From assembly GCA_907163375.1 (NCBI GenBank), contig CAJQUW010003463.1, positions 1 through 64,000 on the forward strand: a DNA stretch of 64,000 nucleotides, read 5' to 3'. Below the pieces are notes generated by a model. The model worked only from the letters and a program-made list of their open reading frames with translations. It was not told the DNA's origin and ran no database searches. This document shows, one piece after another, positions 11,901 through 24,608 of this stretch. Origin of the DNA: Prostheceraeus crozeri (Eukaryota; Platyhelminthes; Polycladida; Euryleptidae). The translations under genes were made by a program, and so were the position numbers. Numbering within the stretch: position 1 is the stretch's first letter; each line of letters begins with the position of its first letter.

Positions 11901-14900
11901 CGAGACCTGTTGTGCATTTCGCTGCCAGTCAGCTGAGTTTTTGAATGCTATGACGAGCAGAACTCATCATTGTCAGCAAGAGCCATGTAGCTCATTTTCT
12001 TATCAGCCAATTGCTCTTATGAAAATTGGGAACATGATTGAGTTCAGAACATCAACTTTGATTTAAAAGTTGAAATGAGTCACATGATGCAATATTTGAT
12101 GTTTGGCCTAATTTTGGCGATTTTGCTCGCCTACGGCTAGGTCTATATAATGCCATAGCTAGTCAATAAAAAGCAGTATAATCCTCAAAAACTAACTATA
12201 ACTAAATAAAATGAAATGTACCACAAACGTTTCGTCCTCGGCGTGTTCACTGCGAATGATTACAAAAATTTGTATCCTATGCATTCATATTCCTGGATTT
12301 GTAATCATCCGCAGTAAACCAGCCGAGGGCGAACCGTATGTGGTACATTTTATTTTATTTTACATTTGTCGCATTTTATTCGAATAATTCGGTTCGGAAT
12401 AGGATCGGCTCACACTTTTGGTCACTTGACTGATATCAAACGATAGACAAAATGATTAGCGTCACTCAGTATTAGACTAGCGTTCACAACAGCTTGAATG
12501 GAAAATTCAAGATGTCGTGCAAACATATTTGGCGCAAATTATCATCACTAACTTAGTTTTAACTGAGTCGATGCCTTGGGTAAGTCGAAAACCTCGATTT
12601 CAGATATTCACGCCTTATATGATCTGCTTTTTCGAATATTTTTAAGTATGTTTTGATTTGATTTTAATTTACTCTTTTTGTCATTGTCAATTTGCCATCA
12701 GTCACTTGCCGTCATCAAACATATGACGATGGGCTCCTCATGGCTGAGGCCAGTGAGTGACATTTGCCGTATTTCATTACTAGTCAGCTGCGTTCTTGTA
12801 TGTTGTGACGAGATGAACTCGTCATATTCAGTGAGTAACATGTGGTTTATTCCGTTTTCAGTCAGTTGCGTTTATGGAAAGTATGACAACTGCACTTGTC
12901 ATTCTCAGTTGAAGGCAAACAGTCTATTTGTCTACCTTTCACTTGCGTTCATGAAACTCGTTCTTGACTTCGTCACTGAGAGTTGCAGATCATTTCGCTA
13001 CCAGTTCGTTATGTTCATGAAAGTTATGACGAGACCTGTTGTGCATTTCGCTGCCAGTCAGCTGAGTTTTTGAATGCTATGACGAGCAGAACTCATCATT
13101 GTCAGCAAGAGCCATGTAGCTCATTTTCTTATCAGCCAATTGCTCTTATGAAAATTGGGAACATGATTGAGTTCAGAACATCAACTTTGATTTAAAAGTT
13201 GAAATGAGTCACATGATGCAATATTTGATGTTTGGCCTAATTTTGGCGATTTTGCTCGCCTACGGCTAGGTCTATATAATGCCATAGCTAGTCAATAAAA
13301 AGCAGTATAATCCTCAAAAACTAACTATAACTAAATAAAATGAAATGTACCACAAACGTTTCGTCCTCGGCGTGTTCACTGCGAATGATTACAAAAATTT
13401 GTATCCTATGCATTCATATTCCTGGATTTGTAATCATCCGCAGTAAACCAGCCGAGGGCGAACCGTATGTGGTACATTTTATTTTATTTTACATTTGTCG
13501 CATTTTATTCGAATAATTCGGTTCGGAATAGGATCGGCTCACACTTTTGGTCACTTGACTGATATCAAACGATAGACAAAATGATTAGCGTCACTCAGTA
13601 TTAGACTAGCGTTCACAACAGCTTGAATGGAAAATTCAAGATGTCGTGCAAACATATTTGGCGCAAATTATCATCACTAACTTAGTTTTAACTGAGTCGA
13701 TGCCTTGGGTAAGTCGAAAACCTCGATTTCAGATATTCACGCCTTATATGATCTGCTTTTTCGAATATTTTTAAGTATGTTTTGATTTGATTTTAATTTA
13801 CTCTTTTTGTCATTGTCAATTTGCCATCAGTCACTTGCCGTCATCAAACATATGACGATGGGCTCCTCATGGCTGAGGCCAGTGAGTGACATTTGCCGTA
13901 TTTCATTACTAGTCAGCTGCGTTCTTGTATGTTGTGACGAGATGAACTCGTCATATTCAGTGAGTAACATGTGGTTTATTCCGTTTTCAGTCAGTTGCGT
14001 TTATGGAAAGTATGACAACTGCACTTGTCATTCTCAGTTGAAGGCAAACAGTCTATTTGTCTACCTTTCACTTGCGTTCATGAAACTCGTTCTTGACTTC
14101 GTCACTGAGAGTTGCAGATCATTTCGCTACCAGTTCGTTATGTTCATGAAAGTTATGACGAGACCTGTTGTGCATTTCGCTGCCAGTCAGCTGAGTTTTT
14201 GAATGCTATGACGAGCAGAACTCATCATTGTCAGCAAGAGCCATGTAGCTCATTTTCTTATCAGCCAATTGCTCTTATGAAAATTGGGAACATGATTGAG
14301 TTCAGAACATCAACTTTGATTTAAAAGTTGAAATGAGTCACATGATGCAATATTTGATGTTTGGCCTAATTTTGGCGATTTTGCTCGCCTACGGCTAGGT
14401 CTATATAATGCCATAGCTAGTCAATAAAAAGCAGTATAATCCTCAAAAACTAACTATAACTAAATAAAATGAAATGTACCACAAACGTTTCGTCCTCGGC
14501 GTGTTCACTGCGAATGATTACAAAAATTTGTATCCTATGCATTCATATTCCTGGATTTGTAATCATCCGCAGTAAACCAGCCGAGGGCGAACCGTATGTG
14601 GTACATTTTATTTTATTTTACATTTGTCGCATTTTATTCGAATAATTCGGTTCGGAATAGGATCGGCTCACACTTTTGGTCACTTGACTGATATCAAACG
14701 ATAGACAAAATGATTAGCGTCACTCAGTATTAGACTAGCGTTCACAACAGCTTGAATGGAAAATTCAAGATGTCGTGCAAACATATTTGGCGCAAATTAT
14801 CATCACTAACTTAGTTTTAACTGAGTCGATGCCTTGGGTAAGTCGAAAACCTCGATTTCAGATATTCACGCCTTATATGATCTGCTTTTTCGAATATTTT

Positions 14901-17900
14901 TAAGTATGTTTTGATTTGATTTTAATTTACTCTTTTTGTCATTGTCAATTTGCCATCAGTCACTTGCCGTCATCAAACATATGACGATGGGCTCCTCATG
15001 GCTGAGGCCAGTGAGTGACATTTGCCGTATTTCATTACTAGTCAGCTGCGTTCTTGTATGTTGTGACGAGATGAACTCGTCATATTCAGTGAGTAACATG
15101 TGGTTTATTCCGTTTTCAGTCAGTTGCGTTTATGGAAAGTATGACAACTGCACTTGTCATTCTCAGTTGAAGGCAAACAGTCTATTTGTCTACCTTTCAC
15201 TTGCGTTCATGAAACTCGTTCTTGACTTCGTCACTGAGAGTTGCAGATCATTTCGCTACCAGTTCGTTATGTTCATGAAAGTTATGACGAGACCTGTTGT
15301 GCATTTCGCTGCCAGTCAGCTGAGTTTTTGAATGCTATGACGAGCAGAACTCATCATTGTCAGCAAGAGCCATGTAGCTCATTTTCTTATCAGCCAATTG
15401 CTCTTATGAAAATTGGGAACATGATTGAGTTCAGAACATCAACTTTGATTTAAAAGTTGAAATGAGTCACATGATGCAATATTTGATGTTTGGCCTAATT
15501 TTGGCGATTTTGCTCGCCTACGGCTAGGTCTATATAATGCCATAGCTAGTCAATAAAAAGCAGTATAATCCTCAAAAACTAACTATAACTAAATAAAATG
15601 AAATGTACCACAAACGTTTCGTCCTCGGCGTGTTCACTGCGAATGATTACAAAAATTTGTATCCTATGCATTCATATTCCTGGATTTGTAATCATCCGCA
15701 GTAAACCAGCCGAGGGCGAACCGTATGTGGTACATTTTATTTTATTTTACATTTGTCGCATTTTATTCGAATAATTCGGTTCGGAATAGGATCGGCTCAC
15801 ACTTTTGGTCACTTGACTGATATCAAACGATAGACAAAATGATTAGCGTCACTCAGTATTAGACTAGCGTTCACAACAGCTTGAATGGAAAATTCAAGAT
15901 GTCGTGCAAACATATTTGGCGCAAATTATCATCACTAACTTAGTTTTAACTGAGTCGATGCCTTGGGTAAGTCGAAAACCTCGATTTCAGATATTCACGC
16001 CTTATATGATCTGCTTTTTCGAATATTTTTAAGTATGTTTTGATTTGATTTTAATTTACTCTTTTTGTCATTGTCAATTTGCCATCAGTCACTTGCCGTC
16101 ATCAAACATATGACGATGGGCTCCTCATGGCTGAGGCCAGTGAGTGACATTTGCCGTATTTCATTACTAGTCAGCTGCGTTCTTGTATGTTGTGACGAGA
16201 TGAACTCGTCATATTCAGTGAGTAACATGTGGTTTATTCCGTTTTCAGTCAGTTGCGTTTATGGAAAGTATGACAACTGCACTTGTCATTCTCAGTTGAA
16301 GGCAAACAGTCTATTTGTCTACCTTTCACTTGCGTTCATGAAACTCGTTCTTGACTTCGTCACTGAGAGTTGCAGATCATTTCGCTACCAGTTCGTTATG
16401 TTCATGAAAGTTATGACGAGACCTGTTGTGCATTTCGCTGCCAGTCAGCTGAGTTTTTGAATGCTATGACGAGCAGAACTCATCATTGTCAGCAAGAGCC
16501 ATGTAGCTCATTTTCTTATCAGCCAATTGCTCTTATGAAAATTGGGAACATGATTGAGTTCAGAACATCAACTTTGATTTAAAAGTTGAAATGAGTCACA
16601 TGATGCAATATTTGATGTTTGGCCTAATTTTGGCGATTTTGCTCGCCTACGGCTAGGTCTATATAATGCCATAGCTAGTCAATAAAAAGCAGTATAATCC
16701 TCAAAAACTAACTATAACTAAATAAAATGAAATGTACCACAAACGTTTCGTCCTCGGCGTGTTCACTGCGAATGATTACAAAAATTTGTATCCTATGCAT
16801 TCATATTCCTGGATTTGTAATCATCCGCAGTAAACCAGCCGAGGGCGAACCGTATGTGGTACATTTTATTTTATTTTACATTTGTCGCATTTTATTCGAA
16901 TAATTCGGTTCGGAATAGGATCGGCTCACACTTTTGGTCACTTGACTGATATCAAACGATAGACAAAATGATTAGCGTCACTCAGTATTAGACTAGCGTT
17001 CACAACAGCTTGAATGGAAAATTCAAGATGTCGTGCAAACATATTTGGCGCAAATTATCATCACTAACTTAATTTTAACTGAGTCGATGCCTTGGGTAAG
17101 TCGAAAACCTCGATTTCAGATATTCACGCCTTATATGATCTGCTTTTTCGAATATTTTTAAGTATGTTTTGATTTGATTTTAATTTACTCTTTTTGTCAT
17201 TGTCAATTTGCCATCAGTCACTTGCCGTCATCAAACATATGACGATGGGCTCCTCATGGCTGAGGCCAGTGAGTGACATTTGCCGTATTTCATTACTAGT
17301 CAGCTGCGTTCTTGTATGTTGTGACGAGATGAACTCGTCATATTCAGTGAGTAACATGTGGTTTATTCCGTTTTCAGTCAGTTGCGTTTATGGAAAGTAT
17401 GACAACTGCACTTGTCATTCTCAGTTGAAGGCAAACAGTCTATTTGTCTACCTTTCACTTGCGTTCATGAAACTCGTTCTTGACTTCGTCACTGAGAGTT
17501 GCAGATCATCTCGCTACCAGTTCGTTATGTTCATGAAAGTTATGACGAGACCTGTTGTGCATTTCGCTGCCAGTCAGCTGAGTTTTTGAATGCTATGACG
17601 AGCAGAACTCATCATTGTCAGCAAGAGCCATGTAGCTCATTTTCTTATCAGCCAATTGCTCTTATGAAAATTGGGAACATGATTGAGTTCAGAACATCAA
17701 CTTTGATTTAAAAGTTGAAATGAGTCACATGATGCAATATTTGATGTTTGGCCTAATTTTGGCGATTTTGCTCGCCTACGGCTAGGTCTATATAATGCCA
17801 TAGCTAGTCAATAAAAAGCAGTATAATCCTCAAAAAACTAACTAGAACTAAATAAAATGAAATGTACCACAAACGTTTCGTCCTCGGCGTGTTCACTGCG

Positions 17901-20900
17901 AATGATTACAAAAATTTGTATCCTATGCATTCATATTCCTGGATTTGTAATCATCCGCAGTAAACCAGCCGAGGGCGAACCGTATGCGGTACATTTTATT
18001 TTATTTTACATTTGTCGCATTTTATTCGAATAATTCGGTTCGGAATAGGATCGGCTCACACTTTTTGGTCACTTGACTGATATCAAACGATAGACAAAAT
18101 GATTAGCGTCACTCAGTATTAGACTAGCGTTCACAACAGCTTGAATGGAAAATTCAAGATGTCGTGCAAACATATTTGGCGCAAATTATCATCACTAACT
18201 TAGTTTTAACTGAGTCGATGCCTTGGGTAAGTCGAAAACCTCGATTTCAGATATTCACGCCTTATATGATCTGCTTTTTCGAATATTTTTAAGTATGTTT
18301 TGATTTGATTTTAATTTACTCTTTTTGTCATTGTCAATTTGCCATCAGTCACTTGCCGTCATCAAACATATGACGATGGGCTCCTCATGGCTGAGGCCAG
18401 TGAGTGACATTTGCCGTATTTCATTACTAGTCAGCTGCGTTCTTGTATGTTGTGACGAGATGAACTCGTCATATTCAGTGAGTAACATGTGGTTTATTCC
18501 GTTTTCAGTCAGTTGCGTTTATGGAAAGTATGACAACTGCACTTGTCATTCTCAGTTGAAGGCAAACAGTCTATTTGTCTACCTTTCACTTGCGTTCATG
18601 AAACTCGTTCTTGACTTCGTCACTGAGAGTTGCAGATCATTTCGCTACCAGTTCGTTATGTTCATGAAAGTTATGACGAGACCTGTTGTGCATTTCGCTG
18701 CCAGTCAGCTGAGTTTTTTGAATGCTATGACGAGCAGAACTCATCATTGTCAGCAAGAGCCATGTAGCTCATTTTCTTATCAGCCAATTGATCTTATGAA
18801 AATTGGGAACATGATTTAGTTCAGAACATCAACTTTTGATTTAAAAGTTGAAATGAGTCACATGATGCAATATTTGATGTTTGGCCTAATTTTGGCGATT
18901 TTGCTCGCCTACGGCTAGGTCTATATAATGCCATAGCTAGTCAATAAAAAGCAGTATAATCCTCAAAAACTAACTATAACTAAATAAAATGAAATGTACC
19001 ACAAACGTTTCGTCCTCGGCGTGTTCACTGCGAATGATTACAAAAATTTGTATCCTATGCATTCATATTCCTGGATTTGTAATCATCCGCAGTAAACCAG
19101 CCGAGGGCGAACCGTATGTGGTACATTTTATTTTATTTTACATTTGTCGCATTTTATTCGAATAATTCGGTTCGGAATAGGATCGGCTCACACTTTTGGT
19201 CACTTGACTGATATCAAACGATAGACAAAATGATTAGCGTCACTCAGTATTAGACTAGCGTTCACAACAGCTTGAATGGAAAATTCAAGATGTCGTGCAA
19301 ACATATTTGGCGCAAATTATCATCACTAACTTAGTTTTAACTGAGTCGATGCCTTGGGTAAGTCGAAAACCTCGATTTCAGATATTCACGCCTTATATGA
19401 TCTGCTTTTTCGAATATTTTTAAGTATGTTTTGATTTGATTTTAATTTACTCTTTTTGTCATTGTCAATTTGCCATCAGTCACTTGCCGTCATCAAACAT
19501 ATGACGATGGGCTCCTCATGGCTGAGGCCAGTGAGTGACATTTGCCGTATTTCATTACTAGTCAGCTGCGTTCTTGTATGTTGTGACGAGATGAACTCGT
19601 CATATTCAGTGAGTAACATGTGGTTTATTCCGTTTTCAGTCAGTTGCGTTTATGGAAAGTATGACAACTGCACTTGTCATTCTCAGTTGAAGGCAAACAG
19701 TCTATTTGTCTACCTTTCACTTGCGTTCATGAAACTCGTTCTTGACTTCGTCACTGAGAGTTGCAGATCATTTCGCTACCAGTTCGTTATGTTCATGAAA
19801 GTTATGACGAGACCTGTTGTGCATTTCGCTGCCAGTCAGCTGAGTTTTTGAATGCTATGACGAGCAGAACTCATCATTGTCAGCAAGAGCCATGTAGCTC
19901 ATTTTCTTATCAGCCAATTGCTCTTATGAAAATTGGGAACATGATTGAGTTCAGAACATCAACTTTGATTTAAAAGTTGAAATGAGTCACATGATGCAAT
20001 ATTTGATGTTTGGCCTAATTTTGGCGATTTTGCTCGCCTACGGCTAGGTCTATATAATGCCATAGCTAGTCAATAAAAAGCAGTATAATCCTCAAAAACT
20101 AACTATAACTAAATAAAATGAAATGTACCACAAACGTTTCGTCCTCGGCGTGTTCACTGCGAATGATTACAAAAATTTGTATCCTATGCATTCATATTCC
20201 TGGATTTGTAATCATCCGCAGTAAACCAGCCGAGGGCGAACCGTATGTGGTACATTTTATTTTATTTTACATTTGTCGCATTTTATTCGAATAATTCGGT
20301 TCGGAATAGGATCGGCTCACACTTTTGGTCACTTGACTGATATCAAACGATAGACAAAATGATTAGCGTCACTCAGTATTAGACTAGCGTTCACAACAGC
20401 TTGAATGGAAAATTCAAGATGTCGTGCAAACATATTTGGCGCAAATTATCATCACTAACTTAGTTTTAACTGAGTCGATGCCTTGGGTAAGTCGAAAACC
20501 TCGATTTCAGATATTCACGCCTTATATGATCTGCTTTTTCGAATATTTTTAAGTATGTTTTGATTTGATTTTAATTTACTCTTTTTGTCATTGTCAATTT
20601 GCCATCAGTCACTTGCCGTCATCAAACATATGACGATGGGCTCCTCATGGCTGAGGCCAGTGAGTGACATTTGCCGTATTTCATTACTAGTCAGCTGCGT
20701 TCTTGTATGTTGTGACGAGATGAACTCGTCATATTCAGTGAGTTAACATGTGGTTTATTCCGTTTTCAGTCAGTTGCGTTTATGGAAAGTATGACAACTG
20801 CACTTGTCATTCTCAGTTGAAGGCAAACAGTCTATTTGTCTACCTTTCACTTGCGTTCATGAAACTCGTTCTTGACTTCGTCACTGAGAGTTGCAGATCA

Positions 20901-23876
20901 TTTCGCTACCAGTTCGTTATGTTCATGAAAGTTATGACGAGACCTGTTGTGCATTTCGCTGCCAGTCAGCTGAGTTTTTGAATGCTATGACGAGCAGAAC
21001 TCATCATTGTCAGCAAGAGCCATGTAGCTCATTTTCTTATCAGCCAATTGCTCTTATGAAAATTGGGAACATGATTGAGTTCAGAACATCAACTTTGATT
21101 TAAAAGTTGAAATGAGTCACATGATGCAATATTTGATGTTTGGCCTAATTTTGGCGATTTTGCTCGCCTACGGCTAGGTCTATATAATGCCATAGCTAGT
21201 CAATAAAAGCAGTATAATCCTCAAAAACTAACTATAACTAAATAAAATGAAATGTACCACAAACGTTTCGTCCTCGGCGTGTTCACTGCGAATGATTACA
21301 AAAATTTGTATCCTATGCATTCATATTCCTGGATTTGTAATCATCCGCAGTAAACCAGCCGAGGGCGAACCGTATGTGGTACATTTTATTTTATTTTACA
21401 TTTGTCGCATTTTATTCGAATAATTCGGTTCGGAATAGGATCGGCTCACACTTTTGGTCACTTGACTGATATCAAACGATAGACAAAATGATTAGCGTCA
21501 CTCAGTATTAGACTAGCGTTCACAACAGCTTGAATGGAAAATTCAAGATGTCGTGCAAACATATTTGGCGCAAATTATCATCACTAACTTAGTTTTAACT
21601 GAGTCGATGCCTTGGGTAAGTCGAAAACCTCGATTTCAGATATTCACGCCTTATATGATCTGCTTTTTCGAATATTTTTAAGTATGTTTTGATTTGATTT
21701 TAATTTACTCTTTTTGTCATTGTCAATTTGCCATCAGTCACTTGCCGTCATCAAACATATGACGATGGGCTCCTCATGGCTGAGGCCAGTGAGTGACATT
21801 TGCCGTATTTCATTACTAGTCAGCTGCGTTCTTGTATGTTGTGACGAGATGAACTCGTCATATTCAGTGAGTAACATGTGGTTTATTCCGTTTTCAGTCA
21901 GTTGCGTTTATGGAAAGTATGACAACTGCACTTGTCATTCTCAGTTGAAGGCAAACAGTCTATTTGTCTACCTTTCACTTGCGTTCATGAAACTCGTTCT
22001 TGACTTCGTCACTGAGAGTTGCAGATCATTTCGCTACCAGTTCGTTATGTTCATGAAAGTTATGACGAGACCTGTTGTGCATTTCGCTGCCAGTCAGCTG
22101 AGTTTTTGAATGCTATGACGAGCAGAACTCATCATTGTCAGCAAGAGCCATGTAGCTCATTTTCTTATCAGCCAATTGCTCTTATGAAAATTGGGAACAT
22201 GATTGAGTTCAGAACATTCAACTTTGATTTAAAAGTTGAAATGAGTCACATGATGCAATATTTGATGTTTGGCCTAATTTTGGCGATTTTGCTCGCCTAC
22301 GGCTAGGTCTATATAATGCCATAGCTAGTCAATAAAAAGCAGTATAATCCTCAAAAACTAACTATAACTAAATAAAATGAAATGTACCACAAACGTTTCG
22401 TCCTCGGCGTGTTCACTGCGAATGATTACAAAAATTTGTATCCTATGCATTCATATTCCTGGATTTGTAATCATCCGCAGTAAACCAGCCGAGGGCGAAC
22501 CGTATGTGGTACATTTTATTTTATTTTACATTTGTCGCATTTTATTCGAATAATTCGGTTCGGAATAGGATCGGCTCACACTTTTGGTCACTTGACTGAT
22601 ATCAAACGATAGACAAAATGATTAGCGTCACTCAGTATTAGACTAGCGTTCACAACAGCTTGAATGGAAAATTCAAGATGTCGTGCAAACATATTTGGCG
22701 CAAATTATCATCACTAACTTAGTTTTAACTGAGTCGATGCCTTGGGTAAGTCGAAAACCTCGATTTCAGATATTCACGCCTTATATGATCTGCTTTTTCG
22801 AATATTTTTAAGTATGTTTTGATTTGATTTTAATTTACTCTTTTTGTCATTGTCAATTTGCCATCAGTCACTTGCCGTCATCAAACATATGACGATGGGC
22901 TCCTCATGGCTGAGGCTAGTGATGACATTTGCCGTATTTCATTACTAGTCAGCTGCGTTCTTGTATGTTGTGACGAGATGAACTCGTCATATTCAGTGAG
23001 TAACATGTGGTTTATTCCGTTTTCAGTCAGTTGCGTTTATGGAAAGTATGACAACTGCACTTGTCATTCTCAGTTGAAGGCAAACAGTCTATTTGTCTAC
23101 CTTTCACTTGCGTTCATGAAACTCGTTCTTGACTTCGTCACTGAGAGTTGCAGATCATTTCGCTACCAGTTCGTTATGTTCATGAAAGTTATGACGAGAC
23201 CTGTTGTGCATTTCGCTGCCAGTCAGCTGAGTTTTTGAATGCTATGACGAGCAGAACTCATCATTGTCAGCAAGAGCCATGTAGCTCATTTTCTTATCAG
23301 CCAATTGCTCTTATGAAAATTGGGAACATGATTGAGTTCAGAACATCAACTTTGATTTAAAAGTTGAAATGAGTCACATGATGCAATATTTGATGTTTTG
23401 GCCTAATTTTGGCGATTTTGCTCGCCTACGGCTAGGTCTATATAATGCCATAGCTAGTCAATAAAAAGCAGTATAATCCTCAAAAACTAACTATAACTAA
23501 ATAAAATGAAATGTACCACAAACGTTTCGTCCTCGGCGTGTTCACTGCGAATGATTACAAAAATTTGTATCCTATGCATTCATATTCCTGGATTTGTAAT
23601 CATCCGCAGTAAACCAGCCGAGGGCGAACCGTATGCGGTACATTTTATTTTATTTTACATTTGTCGCATTTTATTCGAATAATTCGGTTCGGAATAGGAT
23701 CGGCTCACACTTTTGGTCACTTGACTGATATCAAACGATAGACAAAATGATTAGCGTCACTCAGTATTAGACTAGCGTTCACAACAGCTTGAATGGAAAA
23801 TTCAAGATGTCGTGCAAGCATATTTGGCGCAAATTATCATCACTAACTTAGTTTTAACTGAGTCGATGCCTTTGGT

Positions 23877-23957
23877 AATCAGATGAATTTAAATAAAAGG
23901 ATCATCAATAATCGATAATCGACTGATTAGCAGAATTAATAATCGGTTCACCCCTAA
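23877..23957 (-). mobile_element. hAT-like terminal segment abutting the array
   Basis: Read on the minus strand from 23957, the segment starts TAGGGGTGAACCGATTATTA and continues with several ATCGATTA-like steps. This resembles ends of hAT elements that begin with YAGGGGTG and carry repeated ATCG motifs. The satellite array stops abruptly only ~80 bp inside this end. The partner end is not in the window, so neither the element length nor a target duplication can be checked. Confidence 0.4.
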
Positions 23958-24023
23958 ATGTTATTGTAACATATCAAGGCCTTCGAAAGTGGTTCAGGGA
24001 TGCTGTCAATTTGGTGGGTTAGG

Positions 24024-24236
24024 CTAGATTGTTGCTAATATATGTCCCAGTCCGCAGCTCGGGGGTTTCCGAAGCAGTACCTGAGGTAACTCGGTCTTCA
24101 GGGGAAGATCTGGTGACGCCAAGGAAGATATACTGGGGTAGATGCACCTACCAATAAGAATACTTATATCCATCAGATTTGACTAGATTGTTGCTACTCT
24201 GTATCTCACAATGCATCTTCGGGTTTTCTGAAACCG
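24024..24236. repeat. Short direct repeat, ~158-bp spacing
   Basis: Two related stretches at 24024-24075 and 24182-24236 share CTAGATTGTTGCTA followed by a weaker match ending in CGGG, TTT and GAA blocks. This is probably a decayed local duplication. No coding content was seen. Confidence 0.45.
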
Positions 24237-24323
24237 AAATTCTTTAATTGCTGGCGTGATCAGCAGTTGATAAAAACAGTTTGTGTTCAATGTCCCATCC
24301 TCAGCAGTAGCCAAGTTTGAATG

Positions 24324-24608
24324 CATGGAGTAAGTATATTGGGTGGAGTAGCAACTCAACATTAAAAATACATAGAAGTTTTGAGGGAAACATGCTACAT
24401 GTATGCTATTACCGAATAGTCCAGAAATTAACTATGTATTCGTAAAATCATTTATGATAGTAATAACTGTAATAAAATGAATTAGAATTTTCACAATAAC
24501 AGCGAGATCTTTCTGCCTCATCAAATGGCATCAAATTTTTCCTACATTATTTAAGATGTTTGTTTCTGTTGGATCAGTTTCATTTCAGTTACTCCACCCA
24601 CTCTATTG
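24324..24608. mobile_element. 285-bp MITE with CATGGAGT/CAATAGAGT ends
   Basis: The left end, CATGGAGTAAGTATATTGGG, closely matches the left end of the 818-bp element at 39529. The right end read in reverse begins CAATAGAGTGGGTGGAGTAA. The two ends are imperfect inverted repeats of each other (GGGTGGAGTA shared). No target duplication is evident, so it may be an old or rearranged member of that family. Confidence 0.5.

Larger units (their letters stand above)
1..23876 (+). repeat. Tandem array, ~21 copies of a 1129-bp unit
   Basis: A head-to-tail satellite-like array. Taking TTTCGAATA as the unit start, copies begin near 1, 1259, 2421, 3587, 4722, 5853, 6984, 8111, 9241, 10370, 11500, 12630, 13759, 14888, 16017, 17146, 18277, 19408, 20537, 21666 and 22796. 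Spacing is 1127-1135 from copy 4 onward, and 1129 most often. Later copies differ by only a few bases each, so the array was homogenised or amplified recently. The last copy stops about 50 bp short of a full unit at ~23876. The left end continues outside the window. Each unit contains an internal subrepeat block, a TATA-like box and a long hairpin, described separately for the reference copy 8111-9240. Open frames of 131 and 70 codons recur in every unit, but they run through the subrepeats, lack a good start, and resemble no family I know, so I do not call them genes. Confidence 0.97.

Noticed and set aside
1-23876. CRISPR or ribosomal DNA array
   Set aside because: Units are 1.1 kb without spacers, and no conserved rRNA sequence is present.
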